Positions 1 to 8,523 of a stretch of DNA of 46,807 nt are shown piece after piece. Position 1 is the stretch's first letter, and every line of letters starts with the position of its first letter. Origin of the DNA: Bacteroidales bacterium UBA6401 (lineage in GTDB: Bacteria; Bacteroidota; Bacteroidia; Bacteroidales; UBA932). Both the position numbers and the translations under genes were made by a program. Where the stretch lies: assembly GCA_002438635.1 (NCBI GenBank), contig DJPX01000028.1, positions 1 through 46,807 on the forward strand, in the 5' to 3' direction. The notes beneath the pieces are model-generated. The model did no database searches. It was not told where the DNA came from and saw nothing but the letters and a program-made list of their open reading frames with translations.

Positions 1-56
1 CAACCGTTTTTGGCAATTATACCCCTTTTTTCATAAGATGTGTTATTAATGTTATT

Positions 57-90
57 AAAAAAAGAGCGACTCGTACGAGTCACTCTTTTG
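57..90 (-). terminator. Terminator of tRNA-His
   Basis: A near-perfect hairpin with centre between 74 and 75: arms 60-73 and 76-89 pair with one mismatch (67/82). On the minus strand it is followed by a T tract (57-63 read in reverse). It lies directly downstream of the tRNA-His gene, as expected for its intrinsic terminator; the mirrored A/T ends may also stop rightward transcription. Confidence 0.8.
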
Positions 91-92
91 AG

Positions 93-166
93 GGTGCGAT
101 GTGGGGCTCGAACCCACGACACCTAGAACCACAATCTAGTGCTCTACCAACTGAACTAATCGCACC
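93..166 (-). tRNA. tRNA-His (anticodon GTG)
   Basis: Read on the minus strand, 166 to 93 folds as a cloverleaf. The acceptor stem has 8 pairs (166-159 with 93-100), so an extra G(-1):C73 pair is encoded, the identity mark of tRNA-His. The anticodon loop TTGTGGT between CTAGA/TCTAG arms gives anticodon GTG. The T arm carries GGTTCGAGCC and the D arm GTTC...GAGC. No 3' CCA is encoded, so it must be added after transcription. Confidence 0.97.
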
Positions 167-196
167 ATAATACTCCCCGCATAGCGGAAAGGAGTG

Positions 197-226
197 CAAA
201 TATACAAAGTTTTTTTGATAATACAA
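197..226 (-). promoter_or_regulatory. Promoter of tRNA-His
   Basis: On the minus strand TATATTTG (204-197) matches the Bacteroidota -7 consensus TAnnTTTG. A TTG (226-224) stands 19 bases further upstream at the -33 position. A small CCGC-TAT-GCGG hairpin (177-188) lies in the precursor leader before the mature tRNA. I see no gene between here and position 454. Confidence 0.65.
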
Positions 227-454
227 TAATCCTATTGACTTTCTCTATAAAGCATGCCAAATCTAATCAAGAGGGGGGAATTCCAACTTTTTCGAAAAGA
301 AATCTATCCTCGAAAATCTCATTCTAATCTAACGCAACTAATTTTTTCACGTTACTTAGCACATCCAGTCCATTACTTTTTCCAAAAGGGGGCTTTTCTC
401 AAGAATTGAAGACAAATCGTTTCAAAACAGCTTCTTATTAAAGTACATAGTTGA

Positions 455-1150
455 TCACAAGTCTTCCGGCGAGACGATTTTTTCTTCTGCAAAACTATAA
501 AAGTTATGATCTGTTACGACTATGTGATCTAAAAAATTAATATCACAGGTTTTACAGGTATTGTGTATGCTAAGGGTCATATTAATGTCCGCTTCCGAAG
601 GCTCAGGATTACCGGATGGGTGATTATGGGCAATTATTAATGAAATGGCGCTTAGCTCTATGGCACGACGAGCAATTTGACGAGGAGCAATAACCACTCT
701 ATCATCACTCCCTATCCCAAGAGATTGAATGTCAATAATTCTATGCCCTTTGTCTAAAAAAATAACCCATGCTTCTTCGTGTTCTAAACCCTTAAACATG
801 GGAATTAGTGCACGATAAGCATCTTTACAGCAAGTTATAGCCTTCTCCTTAACACAACTTGTTTCTGAAATGAATCGTCTGCCTAACTCAAACGCTGCTA
901 CAAGTGTGGCGGCCTTATCTGCTTTTATACCAGGGAAATGACACAAATGTTCTATGGACAATTGTGATATTTTCACAAGGGAGCCTTCACATTCGCGAAG
1001 TAAAGTTTGAGCCACCTCCAGAACATTTAGCTGTTTAGTTCCGCTACGAAGTAAAATGGAAAGTAATTCTCCGTTAGAGACTGCTGCCGGACCATAGGAC
1101 AAAAGCCTCTCCCGAGGTCTTTCGCTAAGACTGAGTTCTTTAATTTTCAT
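455..1150 (-). CDS. radC: RadC-family JAB/MPN-domain protein
   Basis: A 231-residue protein with the complete RadC layout: an N-terminal helix-hairpin-helix-like region (about residues 1-100; RPRERLL near the start, HFPGIKADKAATL in the middle) and a C-terminal JAB/MPN metalloprotease-like domain (about 105-228). The zinc motif H-x-H-x(10)-D is seen as HNHPSGNPEPSEAD. Family proteins are common in bacteria, but the original DNA-repair role was not upheld and the true substrate is unknown. It ends a leftward group after the LysM gene, with a terminator between, so it probably has its own promoter in 1151-1190, where I found no perfect -7 box. Length is normal for the family. Confidence 0.93.
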   Translation of the reverse strand: MKIKELSLSERPRERLLSYGPAAVSNGELLSILLRSGTKQLNVLEVAQTLLRECEGSLVKISQLSIEHLCHFPGIKADKAATLVAAFELGRRFISETSCVKEKAITCCKDAYRALIPMFKGLEHEEAWVIFLDKGHRIIDIQSLGIGSDDRVVIAPRQIARRAIELSAISLIIAHNHPSGNPEPSEADINMTLSIHNTCKTCDINFLDHIVVTDHNFYSFAEEKIVSPEDL

Positions 1151-1186
1151 AGTTCAAAGTTTTTATATTTTACAAATGCAAAACTA

Positions 1187-1221
1187 TGAAAAATAAAGCG
1201 TTCCTCAAAGAGAAACGCTCT
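1187..1221 (-). terminator. Terminator after the LysM/binding-protein gene
   Basis: On the minus strand AGCGTT (1219-1214) and AACGCT (1202-1197) form a stem, extended by CTC/GG-type pairs with a small bulge. A T-rich stretch (1196-1187) follows. It lies between the stop of the LysM gene and the start of radC, separating the two transcripts. Confidence 0.65.
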
Positions 1222-1227
1222 AAAAGA

Positions 1228-2763
1228 CTATCTATCGAAAATGCTTAATTTATATCCGGGCGAATAGACAAGCCTTCTAAGCCCGGAATTGACAGCCCCA
1301 TTCCAATTAAACGGCTTTTCGAATTTAAAGAAAATCTGCAACCCACTATAATGGAATTCGCTCAAATGTTCGAACCACTCTTCTCCATATAGCGCAAAGA
1401 CGCTTAGAAAATAATAAGCGGTGTCAAAGCCGTGAAAAGCGAAACTATCAGGTTCACTGCCATATAGCGCTCTAAAATCTTTAACGAAACGCTTTACGTC
1501 AGCCCTTGTATAATCTATATGGTAGGTAACACAAGAGTGCAGCCTCGCATCACACATTTGATCCATTTCAGGCGATTTAGTCTTCGCCGGGCCGTAGATA
1601 ATGGTATTCTTTTTTAGGTTGTTCTGCAAATACACGTTTCGTATCACATCATCCACGAAAATATCGTGTTCGGAAGCAGCGATCACTCTAGTAAGAGTGT
1701 CTTTAAGGTGAGTGTGTGCCCCGAACCACTCATTCATTTCCAATCCATTAGCCAGTGAATACTCCACATTGATCAGCCTGTCTTGCGGAATCTTTGAAAG
1801 GTAGTGAAGTGTTGCACTTTCAGTAGGAGTGGATTTATATCTGCTTTCCCGGACGACTATCAGCGAATCACTTCCACCATACATATCTTCGCTTATCCAA
1901 TCCACTACATCTTCTATCTGCCTCTGGGCTGGTGTCGCAGCCAAAATCACATTATTCTCGTATGTCAGGCTCTCTGTGCGGGTATCAAGCGGGGATACTA
2001 TATACTTGTTGTCCGGAATTAATTCAAGTATTCTGCTTATGTCATATCCGCTGACCGGCCCTATAATTATGTCACTTTCGCAAATCGCCCTCCTGTTTAA
2101 TGCCAATTCTTCCTCTTTTTCTGTGTCTATGGCATTAATCTCGATATTCATCCCTTTATCTGCCAAGTATTTTGTCGCAAGTAGAGCCCCGAAATAAAAA
2201 TTCAAATAGCTTTTATTGGCCGTGGTATCCACATTGAATGGAAGCAGCAAGGAAAGTGAAGCACTTTTCCCATTGACTTCAACCAGCTTTTCTTCGCTTG
2301 CGTGCGTTAGAGAGTCCGCATGAGCGTCGATGCTGTATTGTTTCGTCAAAACACTGTCCACAATGCTATCTTTGCTAACATGAGCAGGTCCACCATTAGA
2401 TTCATCTTTAACAAAAATAGCGGTAGGTCCATCAGCACCACCTATTATAGCTGGCTTTCTATTAGATTCAACTTTAACCTCATCGTATATAGGGATGAGT
2501 AACACATCTCCAGCCTTTATAGATTTTGTATTTAATTGTAGTTTAGGGTTAGCCGCTATAATGGCGTCAACTGTTACTCCATAGGCTTTTCCTATGGAGT
2601 AAAGTGTCTGTTTCTCGATTACGACGTGAGTTAGGAACTGCTTATCTCCTATACGCACTTTGTCTGTGGACACCTTGACATCCACGACAGGGTAAGACTC
2701 TTGACCCCGTACACACCAAGCAGATGCGACAATTATAAGTAATATGCTCAGAACCTTTTTCAA
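1228..2763 (-). CDS. LysM + type 1 periplasmic-binding-fold protein
   Basis: A 511-residue exported protein. Residues 1-20 are a signal peptide (Lys-Lys, hydrophobic core, cleavage near VRG-Q). Residues about 44-92 form a LysM domain (peptidoglycan binding; THVVIEKQTLYSIGKAYGV...LLIPIYDE). Residues about 165-511 resemble the type 1 periplasmic binding fold of branched-chain amino acid receptors (Peripla_BP_6), with EEEELALNRRAICESDIIIGPVSG-like features early and ALYGSEPDSFAFHGFDTAYY late. A low-complexity linker joins them and contains IIGGADGPTAIFV (106-118), a motif best known from beta subunits of sodium-pumping decarboxylases. Because no ABC transporter genes are nearby and LysM anchors the protein at the wall, I infer a structural or sensory envelope role, like the LysM-PBP proteins common in Bacteroidota. 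It is spaced 6 bases after the ompH-like gene. Confidence 0.82.
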   Translation of the reverse strand: MKKVLSILLIIVASAWCVRGQESYPVVDVKVSTDKVRIGDKQFLTHVVIEKQTLYSIGKAYGVTVDAIIAANPKLQLNTKSIKAGDVLLIPIYDEVKVESNRKPAIIGGADGPTAIFVKDESNGGPAHVSKDSIVDSVLTKQYSIDAHADSLTHASEEKLVEVNGKSASLSLLLPFNVDTTANKSYLNFYFGALLATKYLADKGMNIEINAIDTEKEEELALNRRAICESDIIIGPVSGYDISRILELIPDNKYIVSPLDTRTESLTYENNVILAATPAQRQIEDVVDWISEDMYGGSDSLIVVRESRYKSTPTESATLHYLSKIPQDRLINVEYSLANGLEMNEWFGAHTHLKDTLTRVIAASEHDIFVDDVIRNVYLQNNLKKNTIIYGPAKTKSPEMDQMCDARLHSCVTYHIDYTRADVKRFVKDFRALYGSEPDSFAFHGFDTAYYFLSVFALYGEEWFEHLSEFHYSGLQIFFKFEKPFNWNGAVNSGLRRLVYSPGYKLSIFDR

Positions 2764-2769
2764 AGGAGT

Positions 2770-3384
2770 TTATTTTTTTGATTTGTTCGCTGCGTACTCG
2801 GCATTTAATCCTTCTATGAGCTCAGATGTAATATTAAGGCTTTCGCTTCCTATAACAACTGGCTGCGGAAGTAGTCCGCCTTGAGTGGAGAGGATTAGAG
2901 AGTAGTTATGTGTAGTGTTATATTTTTTCACGTATTCCATAATGGAATTGGCGATATTGTTCAATATTACTTGCTGCTCTTCGGCCAATTCCCCTTGTTT
3001 TTGCTGGCCGTATTGCTGGAACTCTGCGACTCTTTTCTGAAGGTCATTGTATTTTACTTCAGCTACGCTTCTGGTGATAAGTCCTTTGTTTAGTTTGTCG
3101 GCAAGATCCTTATCTTCGCTTTCTATTTTTGAGCGACGACGGGTTACGTCATCATCTATCCCTTTGGCCTTTTTTTCGAATCCTTGTTGCAGGTCTATGG
3201 CCATCTGATACCCGGCTATTACTTCGTCTAGATTAAAAAATGCAATTCCTTCAGAGTTATCAATTTGCTCTGATTTTTCTGCAGGTGTGTTTCCTTCGGC
3301 TTTCTCGGGAATGAAACTAAGTACGAGCGCGGCTACAGCTACTAGAAGCGAGCATATGCTCAAGATGAGAGTTGTTTTTTTCAT
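2770..3384 (-). CDS. OmpH/Skp-like coiled-coil envelope protein
   Basis: A 204-residue protein with an N-terminal hydrophobic helix (about residues 4-24), which may be an uncleaved anchor or a signal peptide. It is followed by a low-complexity stretch and an OmpH/Skp domain (about 45-195). The start IAFFNLDEVIAGY is the usual opening strand, then a long charged coiled coil (about 70-140), then the closing strand region YSLILSTQGGLL. Skp-type chaperones hold unfolded outer-membrane proteins in the periplasm. It differs from the second copy at 8524 in having a membrane segment followed by a spacer, so it may be membrane-tethered. It sits between pdxJ and the LysM gene with gaps of 13 and 6 bases, most likely one transcript. 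Confidence 0.82.
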   Translation of the reverse strand: MKKTTLILSICSLLVAVAALVLSFIPEKAEGNTPAEKSEQIDNSEGIAFFNLDEVIAGYQMAIDLQQGFEKKAKGIDDDVTRRRSKIESEDKDLADKLNKGLITRSVAEVKYNDLQKRVAEFQQYGQQKQGELAEEQQVILNNIANSIMEYVKKYNTTHNYSLILSTQGGLLPQPVVIGSESLNITSELIEGLNAEYAANKSKK

Positions 3385-3397
3385 TTTCTATATTATT

Positions 3398-4120
3398 CTA
3401 TTTATTTACATGAGTTTGGGCCAAATACATTTTGACTGTTTTTTCTAGTCCCATATATAGGGCATCACATATAAGGGCATGCCCTATCGATACCTCATCT
3501 ATGTAGGGGATTTCTTTTAGCAGATATCCTAGGTTATCCAGATTAAGGTCGTGCCCAGCATTTACCCCTAGTCCGGCCTCTTTAGCTGCGTGTGCAGTAG
3601 CCTTATATGCCAATACGGCCGCCTGTGGGTTACTTGGGAATACTTCGGCATAGTGAGCTGTGTACAATTCTATTCTGTCTGCTCCGCACTTGGCCGCTCT
3701 ATATGCCATCTCCGGAATGGGATCTACGAATATGGATACTCTAATGCCTTTGCTATGAAATAGATTACACATATTCTGCAGGAATTCTGCGTTTTTAATG
3801 GTGTCCCACCCACTATTTGAGGTTATGGCATCGTGCCCGTCCGGAACAAGTGTGACTTGGTCTGGAACCACTTCCATAACCAAATCTCTAAAAGCAGGTT
3901 CTGGATTCCCTTCTATATTGAATTCTGTATGCACTATGTTTTTAAGCTTTCGTACGTCGCTATATAGTATGTGTCGCCCATCCGGTCTAGGATGGACTGT
4001 GATACCTTGCGCGCCGTAACTTTCTATATCAGCGGCCGCCTTTTCAACATCAGGCATATTGCCCCCACGTGCATTACGCAGGGTGGCGATTTTGTTTATA
4101 TTAACACTCAATATAGTCAT
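3398..4120 (-). CDS. pdxJ: Pyridoxine 5'-phosphate synthase
   Basis: A 240-residue PdxJ of normal length. It condenses 1-deoxy-D-xylulose 5-phosphate with 3-amino-1-hydroxyacetone phosphate to give pyridoxine 5'-phosphate, in the DXP-dependent vitamin B6 pathway. Family motifs are visible: the opening SVNINKIATLRNARG, HPRPDGRHI near residue 42, EGNPEP, FVDP, and the late GLGVNAGHDLNLDNL that holds phosphate. It is first in the leftward group pdxJ-ompH-LysM. The divergent nadK starts only 45 bases away, so the two promoters must overlap. A reading frame of nadK extends back into pdxJ, but family length argues for the short nadK start. Confidence 0.96.
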   Translation of the reverse strand: MTILSVNINKIATLRNARGGNMPDVEKAAADIESYGAQGITVHPRPDGRHILYSDVRKLKNIVHTEFNIEGNPEPAFRDLVMEVVPDQVTLVPDGHDAITSNSGWDTIKNAEFLQNMCNLFHSKGIRVSIFVDPIPEMAYRAAKCGADRIELYTAHYAEVFPSNPQAAVLAYKATAHAAKEAGLGVNAGHDLNLDNLGYLLKEIPYIDEVSIGHALICDALYMGLEKTVKMYLAQTHVNK

Positions 4121-4165
4121 CGAAATGCAAAAATAGAAAATATATTGCTAAATTTGAGGCTAGAT

Positions 4166-4978
4166 ATGAAAATTGCATACTTGATAAAGAAAAAAAGTCT
4201 GTTTTCCAATGCTTGCGTGCTTGCACTTTTTAATGACTTAAAGTCGGAGGGTATAGAGATATATGATATAAATGAAGGCTTAAAGGCCGGAACCGATATG
4301 CTTTTAAGTTTTGGAGGAGATGGCACGTTTCTATCTGCAGCGAGCCTTGTTTGTCAGCAAAGAATCCCTATTCTAGGCGTGAATTTGGGACGACTGGGCT
4401 TTCTTTCGGAGTGTGATATCTCTCAGGTGGGTAAGCACTTAAAAGAAGGCTCGTATCAAATAGCCGAGCGAAGTATGCTGGAGGTGCATCTTCCATCCGA
4501 GCATAGACCTAAGGATTTTTTTCCATACGCACTTAATGAAATGGCTATAAGAAGGCAGGGGACAGGTACCATTGGCATAGATGTCAGTATAGATTCTGAG
4601 AATTTGCCTACATATTGGGCAGATGGACTGCTCGTATCGACCAGTTGTGGCAGCACTGCATACTCGTTAAGCGTAGGGGGACCGATATGTAGCCCGGAGC
4701 TTGATGCTTTCATTTTAGCTCCGATCGCCCCTCATAACCTCAATTTAAGGCCGTTATTATTACCGCAAAATTCTATATTGGAGTTAAAGGCTGAGGATAG
4801 AAAGTGCGCAGGTGTGGCTCTGTCTTTGGATAATAGAGACTACACCATATCGAGTGGTGTCAATGTGAGGGTTACGGCAGCTCCATTCAAACTTCGAAAA
4901 GTGGTTTTAGGTAAGTCCAATTTTATAAATGCCCTAAGAACTAAGCTTCTATGGGGAGAAGATGTAAGAAATGTTTAG
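4166..4978 (+). CDS. nadK: NAD kinase
   Basis: A 270-residue NAD kinase that phosphorylates NAD to NADP. The GGDGTFL motif (about residue 51-57) is the conserved catalytic Asp loop. NEMAIRRQGTGTIGIDVSID and DGLLVSTSCGSTAYSLSVGGP are the NAD-binding and zinc-free core motifs, and LAPIAPHNLNLRPLLLP is the late family signature. I chose ATG 4166 because the frame upstream runs backwards through the divergent pdxJ, and MKIAYLIKKK aligns with family N termini. uppS follows 3 bases after the stop, so the two are likely co-transcribed. Confidence 0.95.
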   Translation: MKIAYLIKKKSLFSNACVLALFNDLKSEGIEIYDINEGLKAGTDMLLSFGGDGTFLSAASLVCQQRIPILGVNLGRLGFLSECDISQVGKHLKEGSYQIAERSMLEVHLPSEHRPKDFFPYALNEMAIRRQGTGTIGIDVSIDSENLPTYWADGLLVSTSCGSTAYSLSVGGPICSPELDAFILAPIAPHNLNLRPLLLPQNSILELKAEDRKCAGVALSLDNRDYTISSGVNVRVTAAPFKLRKVVLGKSNFINALRTKLLWGEDVRNV

Positions 4979-4981
4979 AAA

Positions 4982-5680
4982 ATGTCTGAATTAATTATAC
5001 CTCAACACATTTCCATAATAATGGATGGAAACGGGCGATGGGCGCGCTCACGCGGATTGGCCCGTTCGCAAGGGCACATTGAAGGTGTCGAAAGAGTAAG
5101 GGATATTACCGAAAAGTGCGTAGAATTGGGAGTTAGATACTTATCACTTTACACTTTTTCGGAGGAGAATTGGACACGGCCACAGGACGAGATATCAGCG
5201 CTTATGGGCTTGTTATCCAAGGCTATAAAAAATGAATATGTCACTTTAATGAAAAACGGAGTGCGTTTTCGCGCGTTAGGAAACAGGGAGCGTCTATCAC
5301 CGGCTTTACAGATGGCCATAGGCCAATTGGAAAAGGCCACGCTAAAGAACGATAAACTGGATTTGTGCGTTATGCTAAGTTATAGTGGCAGATGGGATAT
5401 CCTTCAGGCGGTACAAAGTTTAGTTGAAAGCGGGTGTCCTGCATCGGAAATAGATTACGATAGCATAAACAACTCTTTAGTGACAAGGGGGATTCCGGAT
5501 CCGGATCTTGTTATTCGCACTTCTGGAGAAAAAAGGATAAGTAATTATATGCTTTGGCAGACCGCTTATTCGGAATTTGTGTTTACGGACACTCTTTGGC
5601 CTGATTTTAGAAAAGAGAATCTGGTATTTGCCCTTGAAGAGTATTCGAGGCGTGATCGTCGTTTCGGAAAGGTGAAATGA
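4982..5680 (+). CDS. uppS: Undecaprenyl diphosphate synthase (isoprenyl transferase)
   Basis: A 232-residue cis-prenyltransferase that builds undecaprenyl diphosphate, the lipid carrier for peptidoglycan and surface glycans. The signature HISIIMDGNGRWARSRG contains the Mg-binding Asp (residue 15). LSLYTFSEENWTRP and DLVIRTSGEKRISNYMLWQTAYSE are the conserved substrate and C-terminal signatures. Length is typical. It follows nadK by 3 bases, and bamA comes next under its own promoter, a common Bacteroidota order (nadK-uppS-bamA-skp). Confidence 0.96.
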   Translation: MSELIIPQHISIIMDGNGRWARSRGLARSQGHIEGVERVRDITEKCVELGVRYLSLYTFSEENWTRPQDEISALMGLLSKAIKNEYVTLMKNGVRFRALGNRERLSPALQMAIGQLEKATLKNDKLDLCVMLSYSGRWDILQAVQSLVESGCPASEIDYDSINNSLVTRGIPDPDLVIRTSGEKRISNYMLWQTAYSEFVFTDTLWPDFRKENLVFALEEYSRRDRRFGKVK

Positions 5681-5872
5681 TGCATTGTAAGGCGAAACGG
5701 CACTAAAGAACTTATTATTATAGGAAGAATCAGAAATTATTTTGATCTTATTACTTATTATTAGAATTATTTTAGTATAGTCGATGGAATGGCAGTGCTA
5801 TTTGACTAAGGTCTAAAAGATTTTTTTATAAAAATTAGAATAACTTCTAAAGCAGGTTCTAAATAAATAACG

Positions 5873-5880
5873 TATATTTG
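5873..5880 (+). promoter_or_regulatory. -7 element of the bamA promoter
   Basis: TATATTTG is a perfect TAnnTTTG box. Transcription would start about 5885, so the GTG at 5880 cannot be the start of BamA and the ATG at 5901 is preferred. The intergenic stretch from 5681 to here shows no ORF of interest; it is AT-rich, and no convincing terminator was found. Confidence 0.7.
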
Positions 5881-5900
5881 TGAGATTTAAGACTCGGAGA

Positions 5901-8498
5901 ATGAAGTTTTTGCGTTTTATCTTTGTTTTTTCATTGCTGGTGGCTTGTGTATCGGTATATGCGCAAGTGGAAGTGGATTATAATCGGCCCAAACAATACT
6001 ACATCGGTGGCGTTACAGTAGAAGGTAACACCTATTTCGATTCATCACAGATAACGGCTCAGTCGGGCCTTTTTAGAGGACGAAAGCTTACTATTCCTGG
6101 AGATGATATCGCCACGGCCATTAAGCGATTGCTATCCAAGAATTATTTTGAAGACGTAGCAATATATGCCGATAGTCTGAATGCCTCGCGGGATTCGGTG
6201 TACTTACGCATCGCCATAAAAGAGAGGCCCAGAATGTCCGCTTGGGATTTTACCGGCATTAAATCCGGTGATAAGAAAGAACTTAACGAACGTATAGGCT
6301 TTAGAAGAGGTAGTGATTTTTCAGAGTACACCCGCACCACAGCGGAGGGTATAATAAAGCGTTATTATGCCGAAAAAGGCTTTCTTTTATGTAATGTCGA
6401 CACTGAGGTCAAGCGTGATACTATGGTACGAAATGCCATAAGGGTTACTTTTAAGGTGGACAAGGGACCTAAGGTTAGGATTAAGGACATTAATTTCAAG
6501 GGAGTGGAAGATATCTCCGAGTATAAATTGGCCAAGTCTATGAAGAAGACTAAATCGAATAAATTCTATAACTTCTTCAATAGTAAGAAATTTAACGAAA
6601 AGGAATACCCGGAGGATAAGAAAAACCTTATAAGCACACTTAATGAGGCTGGTTATAGAGATGCCAGGATCGTGAAGGATAGTGTCTATTTTGTAGATAT
6701 AGTAGGAAAGAACGGAAAAGTCAAGAAGAAGATAAATATAGACTTATATCTGGACGAGGGAAAGAAATACTATTTTAGGGATATCAAGTGGACGGGTAAC
6801 TCGGTGTATAGTTCCGATATGTTGAATTCTATCCTTGGGATTGAGAAAGGTGACGTTTACGATGTGGTATCGATGCAGAAGCGGCTTTTCGGAGGTGGCA
6901 AGCAAGGTGACTATGACGTGTCTAAACTTTATCGAGACAAGGGTTATCTTTTCTTTGAACTCAGTCCGGTGGAAACAAATATCCAGAACGACTCTGTCGA
7001 TGTGGAACTTCGTATTAAGGAAGGCAAACAGGCCACACTCAATAACATTATAATAAATGGTAATGACCTTACTAACGAGCGTGTGGTTCGTCGTCAGGTT
7101 GTGACTCGCCCGGGTTATCTTTTTAGCCAGTCCGATTTCGAGCGTTCTATAAGGGAAATAGCATCTTTAGGCCAATTCGATGCCGAGGCTATTATGGACC
7201 CCACAAGTGGTTATACCATAATCCCTAACCAGAGGGATAACACTGTAGATTTAGTGTATAATGTAACAGAAAAGCCTTCCAGCCAGTTGGAACTTAGTGG
7301 CGGATGGGGCGGAAACACTTTCGTGGCTACGGTCGGAGTAAGTTTTAATAATTTCTCTACTCGTCGTATGTTCGAAAAAGACGCGTGGAGGCCTGTCCCT
7401 CTGGGAGATGCGCAGAATCTTGCTTTCAGGTTCCAGACCAATGGTACATACTACACGGCCCTTACGGCAAGCTTCACTGAGCCTTGGCTTTTCGGCAAGA
7501 AACCGACTTCTCTTAATATGTCGGCTTACTACACCAGACAGACCAACTCCTACCTGGCACTCAACATCTTAAGCCACGACCGTCAGATGGAGGTGTTCGG
7601 CCTTTCTGCTTCGTTAGGAAACAGGCTTAAGTGGCCTGATAGCTATTTTGTTGCTTATAATGGACTTAACTGGCAGACTTATAAACTGACCAATTGGTAT
7701 TCGGGCTATTTCATTTTCGATAATGGATATGCCAATAACATCAGCTACTCGTTTAACTTGATGCGTAATTCCACCGACCAGCAGATTTATCCGCGTACCG
7801 GCTCGGAATTCTCGTTCGGCCTTTCATTGACACCACCATTCTCCCTTTTCAGAAAGTATGATTATGACGCGGATGGAAATAAGATTAAGGTGAATTCTTG
7901 GAAAGATGTCGATTATGATAATTGGTCAGCACAGCAAAGATATAGATGGATAGAATATCATAAGTGGAAATTATCTGCTACTCAGTATATTAAAGTGATA
8001 GGTGATCTTGTACTTATGACTCGCGCACAGTTCGGATATCTAGGATTCTATAATAGGAAGTGGGGTTATTCTCCATTCGAAGGCTTCCTTTTAGGTGGTG
8101 ATGGTATGTCCGGTTATAATACATACGGCTCTGAGGTTATCGCCTTGCGAGGTTATGAGAATTACTCTCTTACTCCATATACGGCCACTGCATATAAATC
8201 AGATGGTGGCGCTTATGCCGGTAATGTATATGATAAATTCACACTTGAGATGCGTTATCCTGTGATAATGCAGCCTTCATCGACTATCTATTTGCTTGCA
8301 TTCCTTGAAGGAGGAAACTGCTGGTCAGATATTAGAGATTTTAACCCATTCCAAATTTATCGCTCGGCTGGTGTCGGTGTCAGGGTGTTCCTTCCTATGG
8401 TCGGCTTGATAGGTGTCGACTGGGGTTATGGGTTTGATGGTCATAGTAAGAATTTGGGTGGAAGTCAGTTCCATTTCGTGATAGGACAACAATTCTAA
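5901..8498 (+). CDS. bamA: Outer-membrane protein assembly factor BamA
   Basis: An 865-residue Omp85 protein, the central pore of the machine that folds beta-barrel proteins into the outer membrane. Residues 1-22 are a signal peptide ending near VYA-Q. The N-terminal half (about 30-430) holds consecutive POTRA repeats, recognised by recurrent strands such as YIGGVTVEGNTYF, VRIKDINFKGVEDIS, YYFRDIKWTGNSVY and ATLNNIIINGNDLT. The C-terminal half is the 16-strand barrel, with the conserved lid motif near LLGGDGMSGY...ALRGYENYSL and a terminal aromatic residue (QQF). POTRA 2-3 contain a lysine-rich insertion (SMKKTKSNKFYNFFNSKKF). It is followed 25 bases later by a skp/ompH gene whose product feeds BamA. 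Confidence 0.96.
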   Translation: MKFLRFIFVFSLLVACVSVYAQVEVDYNRPKQYYIGGVTVEGNTYFDSSQITAQSGLFRGRKLTIPGDDIATAIKRLLSKNYFEDVAIYADSLNASRDSVYLRIAIKERPRMSAWDFTGIKSGDKKELNERIGFRRGSDFSEYTRTTAEGIIKRYYAEKGFLLCNVDTEVKRDTMVRNAIRVTFKVDKGPKVRIKDINFKGVEDISEYKLAKSMKKTKSNKFYNFFNSKKFNEKEYPEDKKNLISTLNEAGYRDARIVKDSVYFVDIVGKNGKVKKKINIDLYLDEGKKYYFRDIKWTGNSVYSSDMLNSILGIEKGDVYDVVSMQKRLFGGGKQGDYDVSKLYRDKGYLFFELSPVETNIQNDSVDVELRIKEGKQATLNNIIINGNDLTNERVVRRQVVTRPGYLFSQSDFERSIREIASLGQFDAEAIMDPTSGYTIIPNQRDNTVDLVYNVTEKPSSQLELSGGWGGNTFVATVGVSFNNFSTRRMFEKDAWRPVPLGDAQNLAFRFQTNGTYYTALTASFTEPWLFGKKPTSLNMSAYYTRQTNSYLALNILSHDRQMEVFGLSASLGNRLKWPDSYFVAYNGLNWQTYKLTNWYSGYFIFDNGYANNISYSFNLMRNSTDQQIYPRTGSEFSFGLSLTPPFSLFRKYDYDADGNKIKVNSWKDVDYDNWSAQQRYRWIEYHKWKLSATQYIKVIGDLVLMTRAQFGYLGFYNRKWGYSPFEGFLLGGDGMSGYNTYGSEVIALRGYENYSLTPYTATAYKSDGGAYAGNVYDKFTLEMRYPVIMQPSSTIYLLAFLEGGNCWSDIRDFNPFQIYRSAGVGVRVFLPMVGLIGVDWGYGFDGHSKNLGGSQFHFVIGQQF

Positions 8499-8523
8499 TT
8501 GATAAATATAAATTACGAATATT

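Noticed and set aside
3971..4165. N-terminal extension of NadK by 65 residues
   Set aside because: It lies antisense to the well-supported pdxJ gene and has no family similarity; ATG 4166 fits NadK length and start.
5880..5900. GTG start for BamA, seven codons upstream
   Set aside because: The GTG overlaps the last base of the TATATTTG promoter box, so it would not be in the mRNA; ATG 5901 gives a normal signal peptide.
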